A model generated the notes under the pieces. That model was not told the origin of the DNA and made no database searches. It saw only the letters and a program-made list of their open reading frames with translations. Below, piece by piece: positions 42,925 through 52,641 of a DNA stretch of 64,000 nucleotides. How positions within the stretch are numbered: the stretch's first letter is position 1; the number at the start of each line of letters is the position of its first letter. A program made the translations under genes and the position numbers. The DNA comes from BMS3BBIN04 sp964552465. GTDB lineage: Bacteria > Electryoneota > Electryoneia > Electryoneales > Electryoneaceae. Where the stretch lies: the NCBI GenBank assembly GCA_964552465.1, contig CAZKGR010000002.1:226532-290531 (forward strand), given 5' to 3'.

Positions 42925-42952
42925 AAGCCGGCTGCTTGCCAGCATCCGGCTT
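42925..42952 (-). terminator. Rho-independent terminator
   Basis: An interrupted stem AAGCCGG-c-TGCT / AGCA-t-CCGGCTT with loop TGCC is followed on the minus strand by TTTCATTTTG. It lies 18 nt after the lipoprotein stop at 42971. Confidence 0.75.
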
Positions 42953-42970
42953 ATCAGTCAGTAGTGAATT

Positions 42971-43657
42971 CTATTCAACTTCGACATAGTGCTGGGCGAA
43001 ATATTCATACTGCATTACGTTGAACGGAGTTGTTCCGGGAAACAGATACGTCCAGTTGAATTCCAACTGAAGACTATCCCCACTGTACGAACTCCTCGGC
43101 GACCATCGGAACACTTTACGATGTACATGTGATTCAATTGTGACGCCATCACGGATGATGTCCAGTCGAGCTTCGATACCTGGTATTTCAAGCCAAGTGA
43201 TTTGCAGGGTATCGTTGGGAGTCAACACTGTGTCACTTGCTGAGGGCAAGCCATGAACCGAGATATCCGGAATCGAATCGGTGAACGTGTACGATACTGT
43301 TGGGCTTACATCCAGGTTCAGCGTGAAGCTGTCGCCCGGCTCTATCAGCAGATTGATTTCTGAATACCCACGGATAGAGGGTTCAAACGGCAACGATCTA
43401 TCATTGAATGTGATGTCAGCATCTTCAACCGGACTATAGCTGTCACTAAAATACCCGCTCCAATATTCTTCCACAAAAATGCTGATTTCCGAATCCATCA
43501 TTACATCAGTGCCATTAGTAGCAGGCTGCATTGGATTGTAGTACCACAACTTCATATCGATCCGATGATCACCTGTGTTCTGCTCGCTACATCCGCTAAT
43601 AACCATCATCATCATCAGTAGTAGAATCAGTTCTCGTGTCCACAATCGTAAGCTCAT
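42971..43657 (-). CDS. Lipoprotein of unknown function
   Basis: The 228-residue product has a lipoprotein signal with a run of four methionines (LLLMMMMVISGC; lipidated Cys at residue 23). The mature part is Ser/Asp-rich and looks like two short beta-sandwich segments; no family is recognised. AGAGG lies about 10 nt upstream of the ATG. It stands between the pnp terminator and its own terminator, so it is probably transcribed alone. It resembles in style, but not clearly in sequence, the lipoprotein at 11808. Confidence 0.65.
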   Translation of the reverse strand: MSLRLWTRELILLLMMMMVISGCSEQNTGDHRIDMKLWYYNPMQPATNGTDVMMDSEISIFVEEYWSGYFSDSYSPVEDADITFNDRSLPFEPSIRGYSEINLLIEPGDSFTLNLDVSPTVSYTFTDSIPDISVHGLPSASDTVLTPNDTLQITWLEIPGIEARLDIIRDGVTIESHVHRKVFRWSPRSSYSGDSLQLEFNWTYLFPGTTPFNVMQYEYFAQHYVEVE

Positions 43658-43779
43658 CTCACAATACCTCTTAAACCAACAGTCTTAGTTGTACTCACTT
43701 GTGAAAATCTAATCAACTGTACTCCCGATGGGGGGGAGCCGAGCCAACAGCTGAGTAAGATAGAGGAACATGGAGAAAA

Positions 43780-43810
43780 AACGGCAGACGTCAAAAACTC
43801 GTCTGCCGTT
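43780..43810 (-). terminator. Terminator of the rimP-pnp operon
   Basis: An 11-bp stem AACGGCAGACG / CGTCTGCCGTT with a 9-nt loop is followed on the minus strand by TTTTTCTCC. It lies 23 nt after the pnp stop. Confidence 0.85.
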
Positions 43811-43833
43811 GCTTGATATTCCATAACCTGGAG

Positions 43834-46008
43834 TTAACGACGGCGTCCGCCGCCACCGCCTCCACGGTTTCCACCACCACGGTTGCCACCCGGACGTGGA
43901 GGACGCTTTTCACGTTCCACATAACCTTCCGGTTTCGGCAACAGCGCCTTACGTGACAGGTCGAGCTTGCCTTCCGCCGTCTTGCTGACCAGCTTGACGC
44001 GGACGGTATCACCCATATTCAAGATGTCCGTGACCTTGTCAACACGCTTCCACTCGAGCTCGGACACATGGACAAGACCTTCCTTGCCAGGGAATAACTC
44101 GACAAACGCTCCGAAATCAACGATCTTGACCACCTTCGCATCAAACTCTTCACCGATTTCCGGCTCACGGGTCATATTGCGAATGATGCCCTTGACAGCA
44201 TCAGCGGCTTCGCGGGATGTGGAAGAGATGCTCACCATGCCATCATCGTCTATCTCAATATTCACGCCGTAGTCCGTCTGCAAAGCACGAATCATCTTGC
44301 CACCTGGGCCGATTATCATGCCGATGTATTCCGGATCAATGGTGAGATTGAGAATAGTAGGCGCGTACTTGGACAATTCTGGACGTGCTTCTGGAAGCAG
44401 GGAGTCCATGATGCCGAGAATGTGTTCACGGCCAGCCTTCGCTTGCGCGAGTGCCTGAGCCATGATGTCACGTGAAATACCGGCGATCTTGATGTCCATC
44501 TGGAAAGCTGTGATGCCGTCACGTGAACCTGCAACCTTGAAGTCCATGTCACCCAGCGCATCTTCGTCGCCGAGGATGTCACTGAGGATCACGAAGTCGT
44601 CGCCTTCCTTGATCAAGCCCATTGCGATACCCGCAATAGCCTTTTTCACTGGAACACCGCAGTCCATCAAAGCCAGGGAACCGGCGCAAACGGATGCCAT
44701 CGAAGATGAACCGTTTGATTCAAGGACTTCGCTAACGAGACGGACGGTGTATGGGAAATCATCCCAATCTGGAAGCGTAGCTTTCAACGCACGTTCAGCC
44801 AAATGACCATGACCCAGCTCGCGACGATTGGTACCCATCATGCGCTTCACTTCACCTGTGCAAAACGGCGGGAAGTTGTAATGCAACATGAAGGTGCGCC
44901 AGAACTCGCCTTCCAGACCATCGACCTTCTGCTCGTCGACCTTGGTGCCGAGAGTACATGAGCCTAGTGCTTGGGTCTGTCCACGGGTGAACAGAGAAGA
45001 GCCGTGTGCACGAGGCAAGAGCCCTGCTTCCACTGAGATCGGACGGATTTCGTCCGGCTTGCGACTGTCAATGCGAACCTTGTCCGCCATGACTTTGCTG
45101 CGCATCGCGTCTTTGACGAGAGCTTCCAAGCCCCAACCGATCAATTTCTCCGATTCGGGAAACTTCTCGGCCAAAGTCTCACGGATCTCGACCTTGATTT
45201 CCTTCTGACGGGCTTTGCGCTCGCTCTTGTCCGCAATCGTGATCAGTTCATTGACACGATTACCTACCTGCTCCTTAACGGCAGCAGCAATTTCATCTGT
45301 GGTGACTACTGGTTCCCACTCACGCGTCGGCTTGCCGAGTTCCTTCTGGAATTCCTTGACAAACTCAACCAAACGCTTGATCTCAGCATGTGCAAAGTCG
45401 AGAGCTTCGAGGAACTCATCTTCGCTGATTTCCTTGCCTTCGCCTTCAACCATGGCGATAGCATCTTCGGTTCCAGCGACGAGAATTTCCAGATCCGATT
45501 CTTCAAGCTGCTGGATGGTCGGGTTGATGACCAACTGGCCACCGATGCGTCCCACGCGAACATTTACGACTGGGGTATCAAACGGGATGTCTGAGGTCAG
45601 GAGTGCAATCGTAGCACCGATCTGAGCCAGGATATCGCCTTCGTTTTCCTGATCGTGGGAATAAACCTGTAACAGAACCTGCGTTTCGTGATAGTAGCCC
45701 TTTGCGAACAACGGCCGCAGTGCACGATCGGTCATGCGGGCGATCAACGTTTCCTTGTCATGCGGACGCGCTTCACGCTTGAAAAATCCGCCCGGGATCT
45801 TTCCGCCGCCATACTTCTTCTCACGGTAATCAACGGTGAGCGGGAAGAAATCTGTGTTGTCCCCTCGCTCTGCCCTCGAATTGACCGCTGCCAGCACAAC
45901 GGTATCGCCGTACTGTACCCAGGCGGCACCGTCTGACTGCTTGGCAACCTTACCCACTTCAACTGAGAGGGTCCGCCCACCAATTTCAATTTCTCTCTTA
46001 AATACCAT
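43834..46008 (-). CDS. pnp: Polyribonucleotide nucleotidyltransferase (PNPase)
   Basis: The 724-residue enzyme degrades RNA 3'-5' by phosphorolysis as a trimer. Two RNase PH domains (about 5-215 and 305-535) flank a helical domain. The second contains the active-site region MDFKVAGSRDGITAFQMDIK. A KH domain (MIIGPGGKMIRALQ) and an S1 domain (about 610-680) follow, then a tail rich in Arg and Gly that may help bind RNA. GGAGGAAG precedes the ATG. It is the last gene of the operon, 48 nt after rpsO. Confidence 0.97.
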   Translation of the reverse strand: MVFKREIEIGGRTLSVEVGKVAKQSDGAAWVQYGDTVVLAAVNSRAERGDNTDFFPLTVDYREKKYGGGKIPGGFFKREARPHDKETLIARMTDRALRPLFAKGYYHETQVLLQVYSHDQENEGDILAQIGATIALLTSDIPFDTPVVNVRVGRIGGQLVINPTIQQLEESDLEILVAGTEDAIAMVEGEGKEISEDEFLEALDFAHAEIKRLVEFVKEFQKELGKPTREWEPVVTTDEIAAAVKEQVGNRVNELITIADKSERKARQKEIKVEIRETLAEKFPESEKLIGWGLEALVKDAMRSKVMADKVRIDSRKPDEIRPISVEAGLLPRAHGSSLFTRGQTQALGSCTLGTKVDEQKVDGLEGEFWRTFMLHYNFPPFCTGEVKRMMGTNRRELGHGHLAERALKATLPDWDDFPYTVRLVSEVLESNGSSSMASVCAGSLALMDCGVPVKKAIAGIAMGLIKEGDDFVILSDILGDEDALGDMDFKVAGSRDGITAFQMDIKIAGISRDIMAQALAQAKAGREHILGIMDSLLPEARPELSKYAPTILNLTIDPEYIGMIIGPGGKMIRALQTDYGVNIEIDDDGMVSISSTSREAADAVKGIIRNMTREPEIGEEFDAKVVKIVDFGAFVELFPGKEGLVHVSELEWKRVDKVTDILNMGDTVRVKLVSKTAEGKLDLSRKALLPKPEGYVEREKRPPRPGGNRGGGNRGGGGGGRRR

Positions 46009-46056
46009 AACTTCCTCCGTTGTCGGATCATCTGCCTGATCTTTGACTGACAGACT

Positions 46057-46326
46057 TTACCGACGGATACCTAGCTCTTTGATCAGCGTACGATATCGTT
46101 CGACGTCCTGTTCCTTCAGGTAACGCAGCAAACGCTGGCGCTTACCTACAATCATCAGCAAGCCTCGACGGCTGTGATGATCCTTCTTGTGGCTGCGGAA
46201 GTGTTCCGTCAACTCACGAATGCGCTCTGTCATCAGAGCAACCTGTACTTCTGCACGACCTGTGTCGTTCTCATCTCGTCCGTACTTCTTGATGATCTCA
46301 GCCTTTTGGTCCTTTGTTAAAGGCAT
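46057..46326 (-). CDS. rpsO: 30S ribosomal protein S15
   Basis: The 89-residue protein has the standard S15 length and the signature GRAEVQVALMTERIRELTEH followed by HHSRRGLLMIVGKRQRLLRYL. It binds 16S rRNA early in assembly of the small subunit and in other bacteria controls its own translation. GTAAGGAGA precedes the ATG. It sits between ribF (12 nt upstream) and pnp, the conserved order. Confidence 0.98.
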   Translation of the reverse strand: MPLTKDQKAEIIKKYGRDENDTGRAEVQVALMTERIRELTEHFRSHKKDHHSRRGLLMIVGKRQRLLRYLKEQDVERYRTLIKELGIRR

Positions 46327-46338
46327 TTTTCTGTCTCC

Positions 46339-47319
46339 TTACTTGGCTATGTTTATCGTGTTCTTAAGTCTTTTCTGTTCAGCGAGCTCACGCTCAAATT
46401 CGTCCAGAATTGCACGCGCACGCCGACTGTCCTCATCCATCGCTTTGACCAACTCTTCGACAGACGCAAACGCTTCCTGTCCCCGCAAGTATTCGATCCA
46501 CTCGACCCATACGGTCTGGCCATAGAGTTCGAGATCCTGATCGAATATGTGGACTTCAATTGCGACATCGTAGTCAGGCCCAAAGGTTTCCTTGCGTCCA
46601 ATAGACGCTACGCCGCTGTGCCACACTCGATCTGCAGTACGAATCCTGACCGCGTACACACCTTCTGCTGGTTGAAGCTGATTCGTGTCAAAGAAATCGA
46701 GATTCGCTGTGGGATAACCCAGATCACGTCCCCGGCCTTCACCTGAAACAACCGTCGCTTCAGTTCGATAATGACAGCCCAGAAAACGTGTAGCATCTGC
46801 AAGGTTGCATGATTCGAGTGCAATACGTATGCGTGTGCTTGATACTGCAACTTCATCTGCTTCATGAGCACTGATCACGACCAATCCATATCCATACTTC
46901 TCTTCATTGGCTCGCATGAAATCGATGTTGCCTTCTCGGTTCCGTCCGAACGAATGATTGAATCCCACGACCAGTTTCTTCAGTCCGACCGTGTTGACCA
47001 GGATGTCCCGCAGAAAGTCATCGGCGCCGAGAGCTGAGATTTCACGTGTGAACGGAATTATGATCGTCCGTTCAATACCCAACTTCTCAAGCTTGCGTAA
47101 CTTTTCTTCGATTGTAGTCAGGACTTGTAACCGTTCTGGACCCACGGACAACACATGACGTGGGTGCGGATCAAACGTGACCACGGTCGGATGTGGTCCG
47201 TCCAGCACAGCACGCAGCAGGTGATGATGTCCCAAGTGGACGCCATCAAAAGTGCCAATGGTCACAGTCGCATCAGCGACACGTGGTATCTGTTCTTCAC
47301 AGTAGCGGTAAACTTCCAT
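46339..47319 (-). CDS. ribF: Riboflavin kinase / FMN adenylyltransferase
   Basis: From the ATG at 47319 the product has 326 residues. The N-terminal nucleotidyltransferase domain has GTFDGVHLGHHHLL and STRIRIALE; the C-terminal flavokinase domain has GRGRDLGYPTANLDF. The single enzyme turns riboflavin into FMN and FAD. The start is chosen because it lies 12 nt past the truB stop with AGGA in between; a longer frame into truB is open but unlikely. Its place between truB and rpsO is conserved in many bacteria. Confidence 0.95.
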   Translation of the reverse strand: MEVYRYCEEQIPRVADATVTIGTFDGVHLGHHHLLRAVLDGPHPTVVTFDPHPRHVLSVGPERLQVLTTIEEKLRKLEKLGIERTIIIPFTREISALGADDFLRDILVNTVGLKKLVVGFNHSFGRNREGNIDFMRANEEKYGYGLVVISAHEADEVAVSSTRIRIALESCNLADATRFLGCHYRTEATVVSGEGRGRDLGYPTANLDFFDTNQLQPAEGVYAVRIRTADRVWHSGVASIGRKETFGPDYDVAIEVHIFDQDLELYGQTVWVEWIEYLRGQEAFASVEELVKAMDEDSRRARAILDEFERELAEQKRLKNTINIAK

Positions 47320-47330
47320 CGCGTTTGCGC

Positions 47331-48080
47331 TTATCCTGTTAGATCGTCCGATGGTGCATCCAGATCCTGTTGAAACTCTTCCCAACATTGCGGCAGCTCA
47401 TCAAGCGATACTGCCTGGTCCACACTGAATTCGCCCGCCTTTGTCCGGCGCAGCTCCGTCATAGCAACCGGTAATCCCAGGCTGATTCCCAGATCGCGGA
47501 CGATTGAACGGACGTAAGTTCCGCCCCCGCCTGAAACTCGTATTTTCAACTCACCCAGCTCTTCTACGTAGTCGAGCAGGATCAATTCTTCCATGTCCAC
47601 TGGGCGCGCATCTCGCGGCAGCCACCAACCCTCGCGTGCAACCTTGTGCAACGGTTGTCCCTGAAGCTTGATCGCTGAAACCAATGGCGGGGTCTGCTTT
47701 GACCGTTCAGCAATTTGCATCAAGGCTGATTTGATTTTTGCTCGGTCTATCTTTGGCGCCGCAACCTCGACCACCTGTTCCGAATCAGTGTCGTGAGTAG
47801 GTGACGCCAGCCCAATTTTTGCTGTCGCTTCGTAAGTCTTTCCGCCGGCCAGTCCACCGGTCAGCAACTTTGTCGCTTTGCCGTAACCGATAACCAGCAA
47901 CCCGGTTGCCATTGGATCCAGTGTGCCAGCATGACCGACTTTCTTCTCGCCAATGATCCGTCGGACAATCGCTACAACGTTGAAGGACGTCTTGCCCACA
48001 GGCTTGTCAATCAGAATCCACGCACCACCATCGGGTAGTGAGACAATTCCACGATATGAGGCGTCTTCAGAATCAGCCAC
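47331..48080 (-). CDS. truB: tRNA pseudouridine(55) synthase
   Basis: The 249-residue protein forms pseudouridine 55 in the T-loop of tRNAs. It shows LIDKPVGKTSFNVV and the catalytic segment KVGHAGTLDPMATGLLVIG with the active-site Asp, then SAIKLQGQPLHKVAREG and SGGGTYVRSIVRDLG. It is slightly shorter than E. coli TruB, lacking much of the C-terminal PUA extension. It overlaps nrnA by 8 nt. Confidence 0.96.
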   Translation of the reverse strand: MADSEDASYRGIVSLPDGGAWILIDKPVGKTSFNVVAIVRRIIGEKKVGHAGTLDPMATGLLVIGYGKATKLLTGGLAGGKTYEATAKIGLASPTHDTDSEQVVEVAAPKIDRAKIKSALMQIAERSKQTPPLVSAIKLQGQPLHKVAREGWWLPRDARPVDMEELILLDYVEELGELKIRVSGGGGTYVRSIVRDLGISLGLPVAMTELRRTKAGEFSVDQAVSLDELPQCWEEFQQDLDAPSDDLTG

Positions 48081-49038
48081 GAGCCGCTCTCAGCGCTTCC
48101 AGGCACATCTTTTTGACAACCAAAATGGCTTCTTCCAAGCTTGCTTGTCCGAGTGTGCCGCCAGCCGCCAATGGATGTCCACCACCGTTGACTTTCTTCG
48201 CCAACACAGACACATCAACCAAACCAGCACTTCTCATGGAAAGCTTCCATTCACCGCTTGCCAATGGTCGGATCAATGCCGCGACTTCAACCGTTTCAAT
48301 GTTGAGCAGATGGTTAACAAATCCTTCGTGATCAATTCCCTGCTCATCAGGGCCGATCCACGAAATCGCAAAACGTCCATCGTCGTGTATCTGCATGCGA
48401 CTGAGCGTGCCACCCAGAGAACGAACCTGTGCTTCTTCTGTCTTGAGATACACTTCCCGCGCGACTCGTTCGTACTCAGCACCCTGATCTACCAAATCAG
48501 CGGCAGCGTGGATCGCTTTCGGGGTCGTACCCTGGAACGCCAACTGTCCTGTGTCAGTGATGATGCCGGTGTACAGTGCAGTCGCCACGTCCGCAGTCGG
48601 AACCACATTCAACTCGCGGTACATATCAACCATCATCTCGCAGGTCGCAGATGCGTTTGTGTCCACCCAGCAAATGTCATCTGTGCGCGGGTTGGTCACG
48701 TGGTGGTCAACATTGATTCGCACCATCTCCGGTGTGATCATCTTGTACACATCACCAATTCGCTCAGGAGTGCTTACATCAACTGTGACAACAGCATCCC
48801 ACGGACCGAGCTTTGCCGCTTCATCAGGCGTAACGAGTCCGTCAAGTCCCGGCAGGAACTGGTACCTTTTCACCAACGGGTCGGGGAGGACGGCGACGAC
48901 GTACTTCTCCAGCTCGACACGAAGCAGATGAGTCATTGCAAGCAATGATCCAATCGCATCGCCGTCGGCATTCTGGTGAGTCGTCACGAGGAAACGCTGG
49001 TGCGTCTGCAGTGCTCCTGCTACGTCACCCAGCGTCAC
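48073..49038 (-). CDS. nrnA: DHH-family nanoRNase/pAp phosphatase
   Basis: The 321-residue protein has the DHH signature set: THQNADGDAIGS, VVTVDVSTPERIG, INVDHHVTN, and the DHHA1 end with NGGGHPLAAGGTL. Such enzymes degrade 2-5-nt RNA and dephosphorylate pAp using Mn2+. The gene overlaps rbfA (14 nt) and truB (8 nt), so it is translationally tied to the operon. The name follows the Bacillus NrnA family; pGpG or pApA hydrolysis is an alternative role. Confidence 0.93.
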   Translation of the reverse strand: MTLGDVAGALQTHQRFLVTTHQNADGDAIGSLLAMTHLLRVELEKYVVAVLPDPLVKRYQFLPGLDGLVTPDEAAKLGPWDAVVTVDVSTPERIGDVYKMITPEMVRINVDHHVTNPRTDDICWVDTNASATCEMMVDMYRELNVVPTADVATALYTGIITDTGQLAFQGTTPKAIHAAADLVDQGAEYERVAREVYLKTEEAQVRSLGGTLSRMQIHDDGRFAISWIGPDEQGIDHEGFVNHLLNIETVEVAALIRPLASGEWKLSMRSAGLVDVSVLAKKVNGGGHPLAAGGTLGQASLEEAILVVKKMCLEALRAARG

Positions 49039-49414
49039 TTGAATCCTCAGAGTCTGGAGGGGAGGGGTCGTTCAGTTGGTTAAACAACTGCTCGATCCGG
49101 TCAGCACGCTCCATGGTGTCGTCCCAGATAAAGCGAAACTCAGGCAGCTTTCTAATCCGCAGCGCGGAAGCCGCCTCACTCCGCAACTGCTTGGCATTTC
49201 TCTTAATCTCAAGATGAATCGGCTTAACATCATCCGTGCCGAGGATCGAAATATACACCGCTGCGGTGCTCAGATCATCACTGAGCCTCACTTCGGGTAC
49301 GGACACTATAACATTCGGAAACTTCGCCCGCATCAGCTCGCGAATCCGATCCGCCATCACCTTCTGTATCTCAACGCCCACACGTCGAGCGCGTTTACTC
49401 TTCGGGTATTTCAT
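49025..49414 (-). CDS. rbfA: Ribosome-binding factor A
   Basis: From the ATG at 49414 the product has 129 residues of the KH-like RbfA fold: KRARRVGVEIQKVMADRIRE, VIVSVPEVRLSDDLSTAAVY and LRIRKLPEFRFIWDDTMER. It assists late 16S rRNA maturation in the 30S subunit. The start overlaps the DUF503 stop as ATGA; a GTG six bases upstream is also in frame. Confidence 0.93.
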   Translation of the reverse strand: MKYPKSKRARRVGVEIQKVMADRIRELMRAKFPNVIVSVPEVRLSDDLSTAAVYISILGTDDVKPIHLEIKRNAKQLRSEAASALRIRKLPEFRFIWDDTMERADRIEQLFNQLNDPSPPDSEDSSDAG

Positions 49415-49698
49415 AACCACTGCACCTGCCGGTCAATGACCGATGTTTCTGGATGTGCTTCGATTCGGTCCTCGACCTCACGCAGCCTCTTCTCCGCCAC
49501 CGAACGTTCTGCCGCAACTGTGATCACGGCGAGGTGGCAACGGCCCAACTTGTCCTGGTAACCTACTTCTGCCACCGAAACATTCATCTTGCCCAATATC
49601 TGATCCTTTAAAGATCGGACTACTTGCCGCTTGTCCTTCAATGACTGGGATACGGGCAACAAAAACTCAACTTCCAACAAACCGATTGACGCACTCAT
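49411..49698 (-). CDS. DUF503 domain protein (YlxP-like)
   Basis: The 95-residue protein matches DUF503 (YlxP family): LEVEFLLPVSQSLKDKRQVV, then RSLKDQILGKMNVSVAEVG. It has a ferredoxin-like fold and is almost always found between infB and rbfA. Related proteins have been linked to ribosome assembly, but the exact job is not settled. It overlaps infB by 1 nt and rbfA by 4 nt. Confidence 0.93.
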   Translation of the reverse strand: MSASIGLLEVEFLLPVSQSLKDKRQVVRSLKDQILGKMNVSVAEVGYQDKLGRCHLAVITVAAERSVAEKRLREVEDRIEAHPETSVIDRQVQWL

Positions 49699-52475
49699 CA
49701 GTTATCAGAGCCGACTTCGATTTCACGTTCGACTTCAACCATCTTGTAGAACTGCATGACATCGCCAACCTTGACATCATTGTAGTTCGCGATTTTAATA
49801 CCGCATTCAAAGCCTTGGGCTACTTCCTTGGCATCATCTTTGAAGCGTCGCAACGTTTCAAGGCTACCTTCGTAGATCTCAGTCTCTTCACGCAACAGGC
49901 GGACACGGTTCGTGCGCTCAATCTTGCCTTCAGTCACGTAGCAACCGGCAATCGTGCCGATTCGTGAAATCTTAAACAGGTTACGCACTTCCACGTATCC
50001 GGTGATTTCCTCGGCCTGTTCCGCCTTATGCATACCGATGATGATGTTCTTTACATCCTCGATCAGTTCGTAGATGATGCGATATGTTTCAGTTGGCACA
50101 TTATGGATGATCGCCATCTCACGAGCTTTCGCTGTCGGATGCACGTTGAACCCGATGATCATCGCGTTCGACGCGCTGGCGAGCAAGATGTCGGATTCAG
50201 TCATCGGACCGACGCCACGGTGACGGATCTTGACCTCGACCTCTTCTGTACCAAGACGCATCAGGCTGTCCGCAATGGCTTCTACAGAACCGTCTACATC
50301 GCCCTTGATGATCAGATTCAGCTCAGCCTTCTCTGTTCCCTCGACAAACTGAAGCAGATTACCCAGACCGCCACCTTCACGCATCCGCATTTCCTGCTCA
50401 CGCAGTTGCTGCTGACGCTTGGTAGCAATCTCACGCGCTTCACGTTCGTCCTTGAATACGATCAACTGGTCACCGACGTGCGGTGCATTTTCGAAACCAG
50501 TAATCTGAACTGGTTGACCAGGAAGGACTTCCTGGCGCTTTTGCCCGAGTTCATCATACATCGCACGGACACGTCCAAAATACGGGCCTGCGACAAAAAC
50601 ATTTCCAACTTTCAGTACACCGCGCTGAATCAGCACGGTACACACTGTGCCACGACCCTTCTCCATCCGGGATTCAATGACATAGCCACGGGCGGGTGTC
50701 TCACGTACTGCTTGCAATTCCAGCATCTCAGACGCGATCAGGATATTGTCGAGCAGATCCTCGATGTTCGTGCCCTTCTTGGCCGACACCTCGGACGCTT
50801 GCACATCACCACCCCAGGATTCGACCAGAACGCCGTGATCGCCAAGTTGTTGACGCACTTTCTCAGCGTTCGCACCGGGCTTGTCCATCTTGTTGATCGC
50901 GACCACCATGGGAACTCCGGCGGCCTTGGCATGGTCAATTGCTTCAATCGTTTGCGGCATGACCTGATCGTCCGCCGCGACAACGAGAACAACAATATCT
51001 GTCACCTGCGCACCACGGGCACGCATGGCAGTAAATGCCTCGTGGCCCGGTGTATCGAGGAATGTGATCCGCTGGTCATTGTGCTCAATTTCGTACGCAC
51101 CGATGTGCTGCGTAATCCCGCCTGCTTCACCTTCTGCAACTTTAGTGTCACGGATATGGTCGAGCAAAGTCGTTTTACCGTGGTCAACATGACCCATCAC
51201 GGTAACAACTGGCGGACGCGGTTCGAGCTCGCCGCCTTCTTCTTCGGGTATCTCGGATTCTGCGATCATCTCCTGCTGCTCGAGATCATCGACAAATTCA
51301 ACCTGGTATTCATGCTCCTCAGCAAGGAGCTCAATCGTGTCCTTCTCGAGACGTTGGTTGATGGTGACGCGCAGACCTAGCATCAGGCATTCCCTGATGA
51401 GCTCTACTACGGGTACATCCATCAAACTCGCCAAGTCCGTCGTCGAGATAAACTCAGTGATTTTCAGCAGGTTCTGATCTTCATCAACAACGCCGATTTC
51501 AGGACGAACCTTGCGCTTACGCTTCTTCTTCGCAGAGCCTGTTTCCAGTGCGGCAAGTGTTTGCTTGACTTGCGCGGCGACTTCTGTCGCGTCCGGTTTC
51601 TTCTTCTTGTCCTTGCGACGACGACGCTTCCTCGGAGGTGCATCACCTGTTCCAACCGCACCACCGCTGGCTGCCTGACGTGTTTCCGGAACATCCTTGG
51701 CCGGCTTGCGACGGCGTTTACGACGCGCCTTCTGCTCGTCCTCATCCTCCTCAACTACAGGTGGCTTTTCCTTAGGAGGAGCTGGACGAAGCTTTACGTC
51801 ATCCGATTTAGGTGTAACCGAGCTGGTGGTCAGCGGAAGAATATCATCGTTGCTCACACCACCACGAACTGATGGTGTACTGGTACGGGCTGGACGTTTC
51901 GCCGGCGCTGCTTCCTCCGGCTCCGCTTCAACTTCAGCTTCAGCTTCAGGTACTTGCTGTGCTTCACCGCGAACGGACGTGGTCGAACGTCGTTTCGGTT
52001 TTGTTTTTGTTTTTGCCGCAGGTTTTGTCTCTGCGGATGCTTCAGTAGCTGCTTCGTCTGTATCGGTTTCAACTCCAGCTTCCCCGCTGGCCGTTGGTTC
52101 CGATACGACATCCTTGTCAGCTATGGCAGGAGGAATCGCGCTGGGATCATGTTTCCGGACAGAAGGAGTGGGACGCGAGCTGCTTTTCGGAGCTTCGGTG
52201 TCAAGGATTTTCTGAAGCTCGGCCTCACGGGCCTGTTGCGCTTCTTCAGAACTCCGCTGCGCTTCTTCGCGTGCAGCCTGTTCCTGAAGTTCCGCCCACA
52301 TGTCAGGAGCAAAGCGTTGCAGAAGCAGCTTGTACATATCATCATCTACAGGCGTCATCTGCGCTTTGGTCACCTCAAAACCCTTCTCCTCGAGCTCCTC
52401 AATCAGGGTGCCCGTCGCGAGCTTCAGTTCTTTGGCGACTTGGAAAAGCTTACGTTTTCTTGCTTTTGCTGCCAA
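49698..52475 (-). CDS. infB: Translation initiation factor IF-2
   Basis: The 925-residue protein starts at TTG (52475) with GGAG 8 nt upstream. An IF2_N domain (about 8-55) leads into a long charged, low-complexity region (to about 330) with blocks such as KARRKRRRKPAKD. A second IF2_N copy follows, then the G domain with GHVDHGKTTLLD, DTPGHEAF and NKMD, and domains II-IV to the C-terminus. It places initiator tRNA on the 30S subunit. The N-terminal extension is highly variable between phyla. The start lies 166 nt after nusA. Confidence 0.97.
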   Translation of the reverse strand: MAAKARKRKLFQVAKELKLATGTLIEELEEKGFEVTKAQMTPVDDDMYKLLLQRFAPDMWAELQEQAAREEAQRSSEEAQQAREAELQKILDTEAPKSSSRPTPSVRKHDPSAIPPAIADKDVVSEPTASGEAGVETDTDEAATEASAETKPAAKTKTKPKRRSTTSVRGEAQQVPEAEAEVEAEPEEAAPAKRPARTSTPSVRGGVSNDDILPLTTSSVTPKSDDVKLRPAPPKEKPPVVEEDEDEQKARRKRRRKPAKDVPETRQAASGGAVGTGDAPPRKRRRRKDKKKKPDATEVAAQVKQTLAALETGSAKKKRKRKVRPEIGVVDEDQNLLKITEFISTTDLASLMDVPVVELIRECLMLGLRVTINQRLEKDTIELLAEEHEYQVEFVDDLEQQEMIAESEIPEEEGGELEPRPPVVTVMGHVDHGKTTLLDHIRDTKVAEGEAGGITQHIGAYEIEHNDQRITFLDTPGHEAFTAMRARGAQVTDIVVLVVAADDQVMPQTIEAIDHAKAAGVPMVVAINKMDKPGANAEKVRQQLGDHGVLVESWGGDVQASEVSAKKGTNIEDLLDNILIASEMLELQAVRETPARGYVIESRMEKGRGTVCTVLIQRGVLKVGNVFVAGPYFGRVRAMYDELGQKRQEVLPGQPVQITGFENAPHVGDQLIVFKDEREAREIATKRQQQLREQEMRMREGGGLGNLLQFVEGTEKAELNLIIKGDVDGSVEAIADSLMRLGTEEVEVKIRHRGVGPMTESDILLASASNAMIIGFNVHPTAKAREMAIIHNVPTETYRIIYELIEDVKNIIIGMHKAEQAEEITGYVEVRNLFKISRIGTIAGCYVTEGKIERTNRVRLLREETEIYEGSLETLRRFKDDAKEVAQGFECGIKIANYNDVKVGDVMQFYKMVEVEREIEVGSDN

Positions 52476-52611
52476 ACTCGTACTCCATCTGTCTGCGGAT
52501 CAAGGAAAAGGCTCTGATATCAACCCGTTTCCTGATACCGCCATATCCTGCTTCGCTTGCCACTCAAGCGTCACCAGGCACAACAGCTGTCAATGCCCAG
52601 TCCAAAAGTTC

Positions 52612-52641
52612 TTGTTTGTTAATAATCAGCTTAACAAACAA
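52612..52641 (-). promoter_or_regulatory. Perfect AT-rich hairpin directly after the nusA stop
   Basis: TTGTTTGTTAA (52612-52622) and TTAACAAACAA (52631-52641) form an 11-bp stem with an 8-nt loop starting at the base after the nusA stop codon. No U-tract follows, so a simple terminator is unlikely. An RNA-processing, stability or NusA-responsive pause element is possible. Confidence 0.45.

Noticed and set aside
50028..51380. A 450-codon open frame on the plus strand opposite infB
   Set aside because: It lies wholly within infB, has no recognisable protein pattern and no ribosome binding site. It is a by-product of infB codon use.
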